A stretch of DNA of 64,000 bases from Dysidea avara. Its lineage: Eukaryota > Porifera > Demospongiae > Dictyoceratida > Dysideidae. Position 1 is the first letter of the stretch. Every line of letters begins with the position of its first letter. The position numbers and the translations under genes were made by a program. The stretch spans positions 29,110,525-29,174,524 of the forward strand of contig NC_089279.1 of the NCBI RefSeq assembly GCF_963678975.1. The letters run 5' to 3'. Positions 10,526 to 23,895 of the stretch are shown piece after piece. The notes under the pieces were generated by a model. That model did not search any database, was not told where the DNA came from, and was given only the letters and a program-made list of their open reading frames with translations.

Positions 10526-13500
10526 ATGATGAAGCCGGTTGTCTTCGTTCTTGCCACATTCTGCCTCGTTCTAGTAAGCGCCATCCCACTGGTGAAAGAT
10601 CCCGACGAAATATCGTGTACTTCTGACTTTTCTTGTGGTAAGTTTGTAAGTGTGCTCGTCATAACGTACATGTTTATCCAGCCATCCATAGTCAACAGCG
10701 GTTTTGATGTGACGAATCTGACACTTACGTACGACCCTGACCCACCAGAGAAAGGAAAGAACGTCACCATCACTGGCAGCGGGATTGTCAGTAAGTTGAT
10801 CATTTTCATGACCTCATCATGGCTGTAGAATTATTTTCAACCGGGATCACAATCGAATCAAGCGCCTAAAAACGGGCGATCTTCTATGCTACTATGCTAG
10901 ATTGTCAAGGCACAGATGAATCAAGTGATCAAGGTTTGTTTGTTTTTGTCAATCAAAAATCTTGATCCTGGTCGCAAATGGAACTCAGCTTCTACAGGAC
11001 TATTGGTACCTTGTCATTCGATAGAGTGTCAGAGTGTTTAGTGAGGTGGCTTAGGGTTTCTTCCTAGAATGATCTGCATGCTGAAAAATGATAGCTAATG
11101 TAGCATAACCTCATGCAGTACCTCAATTAAGCATATGGCAGTGCCTAAACTCTGTACAGTTTGCTTTAAGGCCACTCCAAGTAGATTTATTGTTTTGTTG
11201 ACCTCAAAAATGCATGCAGCAGGTTGTTCATTATTGATTATGGCTAGTACCACTAGATTCTGTTTGACCATGTGTTATTTTACATATCACTTTTTGATAG
11301 ATTTAACACACATAGAATGTCCTAGAGCAGTCTCGGTAGATCTATGAAATTGCCAACTCTTAGTATTGTAGTTGTAAACTAGAATTTTCATTTGTTAGGT
11401 AGAAATGAAGTGAGCTGGACAACTATGGTTCAGGGTTTGGGAGTTATGTATGGAGGTCCCTAGTTTGGGTTTTGGACAACTTCTTGTATTTTGTGCACTG
11501 ATGACTGTTCTATTAGAGTATTTTGACCACCATGATTTTATTCTATGTTGTAGTTCTCACATGATTTCTTTTTGAACCACAAAAAGAGTTATAATAAACT
11601 GTCCTATACACAAACCAGTTTTGTAGCCATTCACTTAGGTGGTTTACTCTGCAGGAATGATAAAAATAATTGGTCTTTTATGCAAATAATAGACGATATG
11701 CACACTCTATTACTCGAACGCAAAATGATCAATTAAGCGTAGACGGCGCAAAACTCGATGGTAACTTAAAAACGGAAGTCCCATACAAAAGTATGGGAAG
11801 CAAATGCGGCTCGAGCTAAGGACAGGCCATCTCGCTTGCCATACACTTCTTTCCGTGCGGGACTTCCGCTTTTAAGTTACCGTCGAGTTTTGCACCATCT
11901 ACGCTTAATTGATCATTTTTCGTTCGAGTAATAGAGTGTGTATATCGTCTATTGTCCATAATGCCATGAATATTATACCAGACTTGATACATGAATTCAC
12001 TTCAATACATTCTTAATGTTTGCGAACTGAATTTATCACAAGTTGCACATTTGCTTTGGTTTTTGTAAAGTGTGCGAAAAGAGGAAAAGTTGTCCTCCCT
12101 GGAAAAAAACAAAAAGAAAACAGAAAACAAACGAACAAACAAACATAGAAAATAAGCCTAAATTTGAGGGCTGTATTTCACGAATGCATAAAGTAATTTG
12201 GAATGTGAGGCGCTACAGTGTGTCTTGATATATATATGCCCAAGCCCTAGGGCCACAGGCTTGAAGAAATGAACATAGTTGGTGAACATGGTATAAGTAG
12301 TATCTACCACTCAGACGTGCTCATCTAATAAAGACTAACCTACATTCACCCCATTAGTTTTATGCAAAAGATATCTAAACATTTTAAAGCGTGAACTACC
12401 ACTAAAACTGGCAAAACCCACAATTGCTTCTTCAGAAAATCATTGTGTACAGGCAGTATATAGCATATGAATAATGTTTTTTGAGTATACCATAGTACCA
12501 TTTCTAGCCATATAACCAAATAAAATAGCAAGTTGCATTTTCCTGTATAGGCTGTTGACATCTGAGACGTGGTTGAAATGTGCTGGTAGAAACATAATCT
12601 CCACATTGTAAAAAATCATTAATTTTAATGATGCCTAGTTGCTGAACTACACGATACTGAGTCATACAATACTTTGTCCTTCAAGAGAACACTAAACTAA
12701 GGCTATATATGTTTAACCCACCATGTAAAACTTTAAGTAGCTCAATGCAGAATCAAAGGTGACTAATGTTTTGTACTGCCTCATATATAGGTGTAGGCAA
12801 TACTAGTACTTGTGTTATGATATTATTGTGTTTCAAATTCCAATACTGCATACTTTGGTTTATTATGCTTTGGTAGTAAATTAGTGTACCTCGCAGTGAA
12901 CTAATTAAATATAAAGATCTTGGGGTGAAGTTATTGACAGAAGCTTTCCATGCAGTAATAGCTTGACAAAATGTTCCATATTTTTGTCAAATCCACATGG
13001 CCATTGTAAGTTTAGCAGATAAACTTTATGGACAATTTAAGCAAACTACCATGTGATCACTTAATGTTAAATTTCCATTTCTTAAAAAAAACAAAAAAAA
13101 ACAAAACATGAGACTGAAATATTGAGCATTTCAGTGTTTTATTACTTGTATCACCTGCAGCAACAAATGCATCTGTGGTCAAGGCTATGTCATGATATCA
13201 CCCTAGTCACAGGACATAACCTTGTGGTTTCCTTGGTATCAAAGTGGTGGATGATGTATGTATACTCATAACTTTCTATGTATAACACTGTTGTTGTTCA
13301 CACAAGTATTGACATCTCACACGCACACATTCACACACACGTACGCATGCACGTGCGCGCACACATGCACACACACACACACACACAGAGGCCTACATCA
13401 AATCTGCCAGCAAAGTAAAACCATAATAGACTGGAGTGGTATGCCAGCATAAAGCTAGCACATTAGGTGGATATTTCAAATATGGAGCTTAATTCCATGA

Positions 13501-14767
13501 AAATAGATCGATACTCCCTAATAGAGCATTCACTGATTAAAATATTCCAAGATAATTGTAAGAAAGGGTGCTAACCTAGGAGAATAATGCGAGTATAATG
13601 AGAACACTGAAGAGCATAATGGGTGAAATTCTGAAAGCATTTTGGGCAAAAATTTGAGCATATTTGATTCAGGCTGACACACAACACACATTGTATTCAT
13701 GTATAACTGTACAAACAGTAGTCACTGATTTTATTTGACACAATATGATGGGATAATGGTGACTGCTATATTACAATGGACCTTATCCGCAATGACGTCA
13801 AAGCGCTAAAAGGCGGCCGATAGTGTGGACACTTTGTACAGGGGGGTATTGGGAGAGATGGCGGTTTGCTATGTTAACGTTCACATACTGCAGCAAGGGG
13901 CAAGGTGAGGCATACATACTTAATAATTTCAAGACAAATGTGCATGGTTTTGCGTCAATACCAAAACTTAAGTTTGGTTTCATCTGGGGGACTATTTCGC
14001 ATTGCCATATCACGCTAACTAGCCTCTTACCTTTATTATCCAATAGTTACATGTTGTGAAATCCGCAAACAAAGTTCATTTTAGTGATTACATACGAAAT
14101 TCCCACACTATACACGGCCATTTTGTCAATTATGATGTCATTGCGGATAAGGTCTATATGCCAGTTATAATGCTAACAATGCTTGCTCTAGAACGTTAGT
14201 TATGCTTTACCATTGTGACTATAATGTGAACATCACCATACAATGTAATGCAAGAGGTGCATGACATAACATGCAATATTCAATGTATGACAAAACTTGC
14301 CAAGTTCAAGGAGGGAAATTTTCATGGAAATCTGCCAATCTGCAGCTTATGCGGTGGAAATGTTTTGAATTATTTACATGTTATATTAGACAAGGAAATC
14401 ACTAGCGGCGAAATCAAGGTGGTAGTAACATATAATGATATCCAGCTTTTGGATGAAACCTATGATGCATGTGAACTTCTTGAGAAGTATGGTGATCAAT
14501 GTCCTATTTCTACAGGTATAGTATATGGTACGCAAAGTTTTCTGAAGTGTATTATAAATGTTTCTTTCCTTCTGTGTAAAGGTAATACAACTATGTCTAT
14601 AACTGTAGAGGTGCCTTCAGATCTTCCTGATGTGAGACAGCATATAAAACATTTATGGCTACATTCTTGTTGTTTCTTCACAGGGAAAATATGTTGGTAC
14701 AATGTATGGAACTGACCAGGATGACGATCCTATGATATGTGGCACAGTTGAATGTCAGGTGGAATAA
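10526..14767 (+). CDS. ML-domain secreted lipid-binding protein, copy 2 (ML2)
   Basis: Exons 10526-10637, 10692-10790, 14390-14515, 14582-14631, 14684-14767 (TAA) give a 156-residue protein. It has a signal peptide (MMKPVVFVLATFCLVLVSA), then an ML domain: SCTSDFSC, YDPDPPEKGKNVTITGSG, KEITSGEIKVVVTYNDIQLL, CELLEKYGDQCPIS, VPSDLP joined to GKYVGTMYGTDQDDDPMICG, ending ECQVE. Exon lengths 99, 126, 50 and 84 equal those of ML1, its closest paralogue. Six cysteines, two each in exons 1, 3 and 5, fit three disulfides. Likely role by family: binding and shuttling of phospholipid or sterol in secretory or extracellular compartments; ligand unknown. Intron 1 is only 54 bp and has no stop in frame. 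Tandem ATGs at 10526/10529 make the exact start uncertain by one residue. Confidence 0.86.
11688..11953. mobile_element. Foldback MITE, about 266 bp
   Basis: Inverted arms of about 100 bp (AATAGACGATATGCACACTC at left, GAGTGTGTATATCGTCTATT at right) surround a short centre. They lie in intron 2 of ML2. The target duplication is unresolved. Confidence 0.8.
11954..13306. other. Intron 2 of ML2, no gene recognised
   Basis: No coding exon or element is recognised. The ORFs here are short, AT-biased and lack domains. Confidence 0.5.
13307..13388. repeat. CA/TG-rich microsatellite
   Basis: An imperfect CACA/CGCA tract ends in a pure (AC)n run. An ORF at 13258-13452 (His/Thr-rich) is only the translation of this repeat. 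Confidence 0.9.
13779..14154. mobile_element. TIR element, family B copy 1
   Basis: Ends are GACCTTATCCGCAATGACGT and TCATTGCGGATAAGGTC. The same terminal family is at 17516-17912, and a partial end is at about 24787. It lies about 235 bp before exon 3 of ML2. No transposase is seen. Confidence 0.7.
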
Positions 14768-16249
14768 TACCATTTGACTTTATCTATAGAGGTTTTGCTA
14801 GTCGTTTAAAGGTTATAGTTTAGTGAACATTCATGCTACAATGTCATACTTTTGTATTCTCTTGATCAGTACATGTCAACATTGTATAAATCTCTTTGTT
14901 GATGGTGAGTCTATACTGAAGCCTGAAGGTATATACTGAAGGTATATACTACTCAAGGTGCATGTGATTAGCTATAATTTGTTAGCACTTATATCAGAAC
15001 AAGTGCAGTCATGATGTGTCAAACTATCTTTGTTTGCTGATGTTGTCCAGCAGCTTGAAGAGATACATGTGAAACTGACATTAGTAGTTCAACACTAAAA
15101 TGTCCATTTAACTCATAAACAGTGAGATCTGGCAACTTCATAAATACATACAATTATCTTTTCAGCCGTTACATATAACAACCAGTGTAACGACTTCTCT
15201 TGTACAAGAGAAGGAGGGGCTGCTGCGAATTGTTGAACCATCTAATGCAGGGTTAACATATAGCTGAATCCCAGAATGTCAATTGTTATGATCACCACTC
15301 CTCTTGTTTCACTGGCAGATGATCTGTTACTGTATTGGATGCTCATGAGCAAATGTTTAATATGCATTGTTCTAATTGGTAACATCAGAAGAAGCCTTAC
15401 TAACAACTGTGCTCCTTCAAAGAGTATTTCTAGGGAACCTCGATCCCGGCTTTCAGCATGCAATGTCAATTTCTAAAGCATGGGTTATTTATTTACTTTA
15501 CAGCATACAGAATTACAATACAAGTATAAATAGAAGCTATAGGTATGCTGAGGGTCCTACGCCAATGGCCTGGATAAAGTTATACAGTAATAATATAAAG
15601 TATAAAAATTAATGAGTGATTGCAGGTAAAGATCAATGGTGGGTAACACATGCATTCCATTCAAAGTTGCTAGTCCGTGGGTTTCCATTTTGCTGTTACT
15701 TGTAGCTATGGCTATCCTGATGCGAAACTGTGCTGTAGTTGGCATTGTTTGGTGAACAAGCATTTAAAAACATTAAAATGGTAGAATCTTGAGAGTATGT
15801 TGTTCATTGATAATATTAATTATGCATGGTGTAGTCTCGTTGAAGGCATTCCAGTAATGTCTTTTAGTACCAAATTCAATTTCAGTTTAGCTATATATCT
15901 CATTACAAGTTTTCAAGATTTGGCTAATAGCAAAGTCCAGTAGCTGGACTAGAATAATTAAAGCCATGACCACATATGCATAGAAAATATTTTACAGAGA
16001 ACATGTGCAGTCAAGCATAGTTAAAATATATAATTCCAAATCTAAATGACTTGCATGCCTGGTCACCATGCAGTATGTATAGTGACCCAGTGGTACTATA
16101 TAGGGAAGCTGGCTACAAGGACAAAATATGCAAAGAACAGCCAGTGTCAAATGTACTATTTTAAGAAAACAGTTTGTGTAGGAAAGGTATAAGGTGTCTC
16201 CATTAGAAGTGCCCTGATATCAGGGGTCTGAATGTGTCTACATTTCTAC
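14768..16249. repeat. Duplicon downstream of ML2
   Basis: This intergenic sequence is homologous to the region downstream of ML3 (about 21870-23345). Shared landmarks are CAGAACAAGTGCAGTC, GTGTCAAACTATCT, ATGATCACCACTCCTCTTGT, TGTTCTAATTGG and AACTGTGCTCCTT. Only broken short frames are seen, so it is either decayed coding sequence or non-coding sequence copied with the gene. Confidence 0.6.
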
Positions 16250-16537
16250 TAGTACTGAAACGAATAGCAATTTTTACTGTTCGAATAGTTGTGAACAAAA
16301 CGACCAAATATTCGATTATTCTTTAAGCTTATACTTAAGTACTGAAACTTTTCTAGGGAGCAAGGTAAAGCCTAAGAGTTATTTCTATCTTTTCTAAAAT
16401 AGAATTTTTACAGCACAATCTTAGGCATCTGAATACAGTGTACAAAGTGCTAATGATTATTCAAATAGTGTGATAACGAATCGAATAGTGTCATACCGAC
16501 CGAATAGTCAAATAACCGAATAATCATTTCAGCACTA
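16250..16537. mobile_element. hAT non-autonomous element, 288 bp
   Basis: Termini TAGTACTGAAACGAATAG and ATAATCATTTCAGCACTA are flanked by an exact 8-bp duplication, ATTTCTAC (16242-16249 and 16538-16545). An 8-bp duplication is the hAT signature. The interior is rich in CGAATAGT-type repeats. Confidence 0.85.
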
Positions 16538-17515
16538 ATTTCTACAAATGAGGGACAAATGAGGTCTTGATTGACTGGTATATACATAAATTTGAGATTT
16601 TCTTTAAATGCATCTGGCTAACTGGAATAGAGCACATGCACACTACCATAATATACATGAATTCACTGACTGCATCAAACCAGACTATCAGTGCCTGAAC
16701 CATATAACAAAGTGTTATGAACCATCTCTCATGAAGCATATGCTTTGAAAACATGTATATACAGCCTGTTATGCTTCTAAGCAGTGCTAAAAAACCAAGC
16801 CTATTGTGCGTATATTATTTCATGGTTTCAAAGTTACTCAAATGCTGAGTGTTTTGTTAGAGTATATCAACATTTTCTGATTGCTGTACATGTATTAGAG
16901 TAAGTGAATGCTCTGTTAACTGTATGTGTGATGTATTTGTTGTCTATTGTACTTGATACTTTTGCTATGCTTAAAATTATGCCAGCGTGCACGTGATTGG
17001 CACAAGCTTATAAGGGATTTCTACATGGAATGTATGCTAATATGGGGCTGGAAAGCATCTTAAATTATTACTGCCATACATAGCTATACCGCAGCGAGTG
17101 TGCATGCAGCTATAAAACAAAACAAGTCAGTATTATGCGTTGACGGGTTGAAGTAGGACTTGAATGTCCAGCTAGGCCTGCAGATGTATTGTTTGTAGAA
17201 TTTTCCCTAAAAGTTGGATCACTAATCAAATTTCTTTTTCGTGCAGTAGCTATTTTTAATTATAATAATTTCATTATCATCGCACCTGATCCACATCAAA
17301 GGAAAGAATGGCGCCAGACAATTTAAGGTGACGTTGACCCGATTAAGTGCAGCCATACACAGTTAATTGAACAGTATTCTTTGCGGACAAACGGGGAAAT
17401 TCATAGTCCATAGCGAAGAACTCCTGAGGCTAAGTCAACATACTACTGTGACGTCAGGTATCACTCACGTGCGATCATCGTAGTAAGAGTTGCTGGTTGT
17501 AGAGGAGGCCTCAAT
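16538..17515. other. Intergenic ML2-ML3, right part
   Basis: The duplicon continues to about 16740 (CTATCAGTGCCTGAACCATA, also at about 23320). The rest shows no gene or element I can support, apart from weak TTAGAGTA motif copies at 16850-16910. Confidence 0.45.
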
Positions 17516-17912
17516 GAGCCTTATCCGAAATTACGTCACAGACATAAAAATGGCCGCTGTAGTGTGGGGACGTTAGTAAAATTTGTATGGGCGACTATGG
17601 GGAGAAATTTTTTGAACGGCAATATCTCAGCCAAGGCGGAAGATATCGAGCTCTAACCAACAGGTATGGTGATAAATTTGCTGAAAGAATAGGAATCTAG
17701 CGTTGTTTTGAAAATCAACCGAAAATCGCTTTTACGTACTTATTGTAATGTCTTATAGCCATACCTGCTAGTTACAGTTCGATATTTTTCTTCTTGGCTG
17801 AGATATTGCCGTTTAAAAATTTTCGTCCCATAGTCGCCCATACAAATTTTACGAATGTCCCCACACTACAGCAGCCATTTTTATGTCTGTGACGTAATTT
17901 CGGATAAGGCTC
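17516..17912. mobile_element. TIR element, family B copy 2, abutting ML3 start
   Basis: Ends are GAGCCTTATCCGAAATTACG and CGTAATTTCGGATAAGGCTC; arms of about 120 bp include CCATAGTCGCCCATACAAAT in reverse. The right end is 16 bases before the ML3 ATG at 17929, so the core promoter or 5' UTR of ML3 must lie within or beyond the element. Confidence 0.85.
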
Positions 17913-17928
17913 TATGTGACCAGTGACG

Positions 17929-20900
17929 ATGAAGGTTGTTTTCGTTCTTGCCGCGTTCTGCCTCGTTCTAGTAAGTAGCACCAAACCACTGGTGAAACAG
18001 CCCGCCTCAATATCGTGTACTATCGACTTTTCTTGTGGTAAGTTTGTGAGTGTGCTAGTGTACGCGTTGATCCAGCCATCCACAGACAGGAGCAATTATG
18101 ACGTGACGGATCTGACATGCTCATTTTCTCCTGACCCACCACAGAAAGGACAGAACGTCACCGTCACTGATACTGGGGTTGTCCGTAAGTTCATCGTTCA
18201 CGTATGATTGAGTATCTGGGTGTGGTTTAATATAGACTGAGGGAATTAATTTTGTGATCTGCGCATACAGTTCAAGATATGGCTCATCAGCCACTTCCTT
18301 GACTCCGAGAGGTTGGTATATAGCCATTTTTCATTATGAAGGAAGCCACCCAAAATCACAGCAGCAGCAGGTTATCTGTCACTACAAGGATTATCAAAAG
18401 CTTTCTTAAAACACCTGAGGAGTACATTTACAGGCTTGTCATTTTGTGCAACCCTGTCATTTTGACAAAACTGATAATGATACTAAAACCTTTGAAGCAA
18501 AAAGAAATGGTTTATTAGCTGAATAATTATGATGGCTAGTATGTCTAAATATTGAAACACTAGCAATTGTGATCAATTATAGCAGTAATGAATTTAGAGA
18601 CGGAAGGCAAGCAATGAATCAACTTTACCTGGCCTAAACTCTCCGTTACTAAAGACATCCTGCACCCAGACATATTAGCATGTAGGTGGGGCAATTCATT
18701 TCCATTATAAAGATTGGCAGCTTTTTCAAGCCATTATTTGGCTGGGTATATACAACCATAGCAAACTGTCAAAAAGAGCATTTTCAGCTTGCACTTTCAT
18801 CTTTAAGTTATATACCACTTTAGCGTGGATGTTCAAAGGCACCGCTCAGGGTTTAACTCATATACTCACTGGGCAATATCTATTACCAGGGCAATATCAT
18901 GGGAACGTGGTTTGCTCATTGCTTTGTTGCCCAACTAGTTCAAAGATACGAAACGCTTTGACTCACTTTATAGAGTGACATGGAGCATTTTATTGTGGGT
19001 TTTAGTTTACGCATTAGGCAAGGCTCAGTGTAGTTGCTAAATTTAGATGATTTGACAGTAAATAAACTGCATTCTAAGATGAATGATCTGTAAAACGATC
19101 GCATGGGCAATGCGTGGATGCGTATTTCTACCCACTGCACGAGAGGTGTGTCAGCCATTGAGCAGACCATGAAACAAGAAGAATATGATAACTAGGTGAG
19201 TAGCTATATTTCTAAGTACTTAACTTAATGTATTAACTTACAATAGCGAAGGTTTAATGTAGTATTAAAAATTTTACACCCCAAAAATCAATCCCGCAAT
19301 CAAAAGTTCCCAGCATGTGTTGAAACATAATGACGTAGGATTAACGTTCTGAGAACTGTTTGCCCACACAATTGAAACCACAATTGATCATCAGATGCTA
19401 GTGTATAAATCAAATGGGTTGAGTGCTCTGTCCTATCAGGTGAGTGTGCCCTGAGTGATATATATCACTTATGTCGGGATTTTGCTTGAATATATACCCT
19501 TACCCCTTGGACCTGCGGCCCTCGTGGTATAACTATTGCATATTTTATTACTGTGCAAGTTGCTAGAATAAAGGAAGCATGAATTTGTGCCAACTTTATA
19601 GTGCACTGACATGTGAGCTGACAACCTTACAAGATCAATTTTACTAAGCCCATACAGTATACAAGAAAGCAATGAAAGAATATGGACATTTTAGAGCTGA
19701 CAGTAAACAGACGTGAGGAAACATAATTTATTTGAAGTGGCCTAGGTCGTAGGAACTTAAAATTTTAATCAACCAAAATATGATGTATATATCCATGAGG
19801 TCAATGGACACTGAGGTCCATCCATGAGGTCACTGGTATGGACATTGGGATAATAACCTTACTCTTGAGCTCAAACTCACAACACAGCATTGCTGTTAAA
19901 TTGATTAACAACGTATCTTGATTAATAAATTACAAAATTGGGTTGCTTGTTCAGTAGAAACCTCGACTTCAGTATCATCATAACAATTCTATGACAGGTA
20001 TATATTGGTGATATTGAAGTTGAGGTTTCTACTGAACAAGAAGTGATTGAACACGAGATGTTGTTAACCAATTTAGTGAATGTTGTGTTGGGAATTTGAG
20101 CTCCAAAGCCTTAACAGTAAAAGTTATTATGCCAATGTATGCACCGTGAGCAAAATTACCCTCTTAACAACTGTGAACTCATGCCTGTGATGGAATGCAC
20201 ATCATATGCTAAACTCTTTTTATTGGCTTTAAATAGAACCGTACCTTTTCTATCACCTCCACAAAGATGCCCATCTATTTTGTGCCTTGTTCTTCAGTGG
20301 TCCTATTACCGGTCGTAGGCCTTGTAGTTTTCACATACATTATTAATTCGTTGTTTCATTCATTATTTACATAGTCACAACTGCATTTCATATTCTTAGT
20401 TCTTGATTGTATAATTTTTCTTATTGTTTCACAGGCCTACAACAAAATTTATCCGCTAACCTTATAATCATGCTTACTGAGTCCTTCCACATGTCTATGT
20501 CCCGTATATTAACCCGTAATCTACTGTTTTATCCACCCTTGAGCTTGATGAATTTTAAAGTTTTCTTTGCTATTATCACCATTGTGTGGTTTTATATACT
20601 AAAGAAATCATTATAATAACAAAATTGACAAAGTTTTGTATAACCTTCGAGGGTGGTTTTACCCCTCCAAAGCTTCATAACCATGGATACTGGCATGTCT
20701 AATCATGTGTTTCATGGAAGTATGCAACAAATTTTGCTTTATTTTAATAAAAGTGGTTATATTAGAGCCTGTACTACTGCTGCTGCAACAAAGTGTGAGA
20801 CCATATCGGTGTATACCCATCAGTTATGTAATTACTAACATGCTGTAATCATTGAGGCTTCGGCAGATTTTTTTCAAGAAGCAAAAGACCATCGTTCCAG

Positions 20901-21722
20901 CCCTAGTACTGACACCATATACACCAAGTCAAAATTTGGACAAAACACTTGTTGGCATTATAAATCCTTTAAGCTGTGCATTAATTTTGCCCATTGGAAT
21001 GTCAGGTGACTAATTGTGAACATCACCATACAATGTATTGCAAGAGGTGCATGATATATGTTTACTTATGCATCGCTCAATGTATGACAATACATGTACT
21101 GGAAGGGATACACTGTCTTCCAAACTGTGCATGATAAATGATGAGGATGACCTCTTTGCCATTATCATGCAATTATTAATGTGGACTGGTTTATATATCA
21201 GAAGTCTATTTATCCATATATTTGTGACAAGCATTAGTAAAACTGCATCCTGTCAATGTAACGTACGTACAGTATACATGCTAAATGATATATTGAACCA
21301 CAGTGGTGGGAACGTTTTGAACTATTTACATGTTATATTAGACAAGGAAATCACTGGCGGCAAAGTCATGGTGTTGGTAAAGTACAACACTTATATCAAA
21401 CTTATAGATAAAACTTATGAAACATGTGAGTTTCTTGAGATGTTTGGAGAGCACTGTCCGGTTTCTCCAGGTACAGAAATTGTGGTATGCAAAATTTTCT
21501 GAAGTGTGCTAAATGTTTTTTTTTTCTGTCTGAAGGTCCTCACACTGTGGTTATAACTGATAAGGTCCCTTCAGATCTTCCTGGGGTGAGACAACATATC
21601 AAGCATGTATGACCACATTCATATTTATTGTTTCTTCACAGGGAAAATATAATGGTATTTTACATGGAACTGACCAGGATGACATGCCTATGATATGTGG
21701 CACATTTGTATGTTACGTTTAA
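17929..21722 (+). CDS. ML-domain secreted lipid-binding protein, copy 3 (ML3)
   Basis: Exons 17929-18037, 18086-18184, 21342-21470, 21536-21585, 21642-21722 (TAA) give a 155-residue protein. Signal peptide is MKVVFVLAAFCLVLVSS. The ML domain shows SCTIDFSC, FSPDPPQKGQNVTVTDTG, KEITGGKVMVLVKY, CEFLEMFGEHCPVS, VPSDLP joined to GKYNG, TDQDDMPMICGTFVCYV. Exon 3 is one codon longer than in ML1 and ML2, and an extra cysteine (DLTCSF) makes seven. The C-terminus is one residue shorter than that of ML1 and ML2. Intron 1 is only 48 bp, a multiple of three with no stop. Role by family: secreted lipid binding; ligand unknown. The upstream flank is a transposon, so expression may differ from the other copies. 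Confidence 0.84.
18835..19480 (+). repeat. Dispersed repeat, family C copy 1
   Basis: About 650 bp matches about 54690-55380 in reverse complement, with shared blocks such as CTCAGGGTTTAACTCA, GCCCAACTAGTTCAAAGATA, AGATGAATGATCTGTAAAA and GTCAGCCATTGAGCAGACCA. It lies in intron 2 of ML3. No terminal repeats or coding domain are recognised. Confidence 0.7.
19862..20110. repeat. Two-level foldback in intron 2 of ML3
   Basis: The inner arms, CTTGTTCAGTAGAAACCTCG (19946 on) and CGAGGTTTCTACTGAACAAG-like sequence ending at 20040, are about 34 bp with a loop of about 30 bases. Outer arms around TTGAGCTC and TTAACAAC extend the symmetry less perfectly. It probably is a decayed foldback element. Confidence 0.6.
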
Positions 21723-21869
21723 TTCAAGGAACAATAATAGTACCAATTGAATTTATTGTGTTGTCTACTTATAGTGGTTGTTGTTTTGTTGGTCTTTGTT
21801 TTAAGAAGTTTTTCACACAAAAAATATGTACTAAAACCTCCGTTGAGCAAAAAAAAAAAGTGGCTGGCT

Positions 21870-23345
21870 TAAGTGAACACTTGTATCAGAACAAGTGCAG
21901 TCGTGATGTGTCAAACTATCTGCTTGCTGACAACCAGAACTCACTGATTATGAGTGCTAGTACAGTGTAGTTAGGTGGATCTTTGTAGTGTTGAAAAACA
22001 ATATTTCATATCTCTTTTTTTGCTGCTGGAAGACTTCACTATCCTTTCAGCCATTACAGAACAACCACTGATTTGTTTAGAGATCTCTTGTATAAGAGAA
22101 GGAGGAGCTGAACCACCTATAGCTGCTAAATCCAAATATTCAACTCTTATGATCACCACTCCTCTTGTTTCCATCTTGACTGGTAGATGATCTGCTAGTA
22201 TATATGATCAGATGTTTACCATGTACATTGTTCTAATTGGGAGCATATCAGAAGATGCTTTGAGCAACTGTGCTCCTTTAAAGAACCAGGTTAGGGAGCC
22301 TCCTGACTTTCTTTCAGCAGTGCCAATTTCAGAAGCATGTATGGATCACTGTGCTTTTGTGATGCCATTGTGTACCTGGAGATTCTTCATCTCCCCCATG
22401 GATCATCTGTACGTGTGGGGAGATCTCCATAGTTGACCATTCATTTGACTGCTCTCATTTAGTGGTCAGATAACAGATTGTGTGATGTGACAGCCAATGT
22501 TTGACTTAAGTCTCCCCAATATGTAGATTAAACCACATGCTTTAAATGCTAATGATCGAGTAAGATTATAATGCATGTAGTCTAAAGAGATTCTGAAATG
22601 CATTCCATGAGCTGGTCTTTAATGTGAAATCTTTTAATCAAGAGTCATGTCAGTCATTAATCACTTTCTTGGACACACATCTTGGTTCTTATTCTAAGAC
22701 TAGAAAGGACTGTAAAAGAACAATTAACCACACCCACTAATAGTTCTGTTTCTGAATCTGGCTCAATCTGCATACCCATGCACACATGGCAATCCAGAAC
22801 AATTAGAATACAGTGAACAACAACAGCCTCTTGGCACAAGCTTATTTGCTATTCCCATAGGTCTGCAATGAAATACAAAGAACAATTAGTATCAAAATTA
22901 ATGTATTTAAGAAAGCAGTTTAATAGTAGAAAAGATATAAAAGTGTCTTCATTAGTGCAGACTGAGTCCTGATAGCTATTAGGGGTCTGAATTTGTCGAC
23001 ACTTATACTGGGACCATAAAGTGTACATGACCTGATTGTAATGTAAAGGTGTCAACTTACAAGGTTTTCTAACTGAAACTGTATGAAATCATAGTATAAA
23101 CTGCAAGCATGGGTGTAGTGTAGTATGGCATTTTGCCACCTGCATGCATAATAATTATGTAGATGAAGGAAGACTTAGATCACACAGACACACACTGTGT
23201 TTAAATAAAAATTTAAAGTAGTGACTTCCAACCCACTATAGTGAAAGAGCCTGGGAAACTGTGTAGCTACCTTGGCTGGTAATAATCGAGGAGCCACAAA
23301 TCCGAAGATCTCAAACTAGACTGTCAGTGCCTGAACCATATAGCA
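21870..23345. repeat. Duplicon downstream of ML3
   Basis: This is the counterpart of 14768-16740. The segment at 22021-22190 reads openly as LLEDFTILSAITEQPL and TLMITTPLVSI, but the matching region after ML2 is broken, so coding status is doubtful. No domain is recognised. Confidence 0.55.
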
Positions 23346-23895
23346 AAAAATGTTTTGCTGTCATTGATAAGGGAACTTTAAAAGGGAATGCATGATAATA
23401 TGAGGTCATACAGAGCATTTTGTTGCTACCATGCATGTACCAAATCTCTAAGCTACTCTAGAGTAAAGGAAAAGAAATTACTATGCAGCTGCATGCATGA
23501 ATAGGCCTGCATGCATCAAATATGCCAGCATAATAAAATGCATAATATGCTAGAATACTATGCAACTGCCTGCCTTTATTTCCTCTTCTGCTTCTTGTGC
23601 TGGCATATATGGCTGTTGCAGCTGGAAGGGTGCAGGGACTGGCCAACTTAGGATGAGAAGCATATGCATTTAGCAGCTATAATTTGGAGAAGGTTGATAC
23701 TGATTTTGTTCCACTAGTAGAGGAGTGCTTTGCACTTTGCAGTTGGAGTGTGGCTTTTGCAATTGCTTTTAAAAATGTTATTATTGCTGTCCTCGTAGTG
23801 GTGTCCCATTAACGGCGCTTATGAACTCAACATGAACGATAGCCTTTTTAGGCTTTTACGGTAATGCAGGCGGCGCGAGACTGAGATGAAATTCA

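Noticed and set aside
13258-13452. His/Thr-rich small ORF
   Set aside because: It is the translation of a CA microsatellite.
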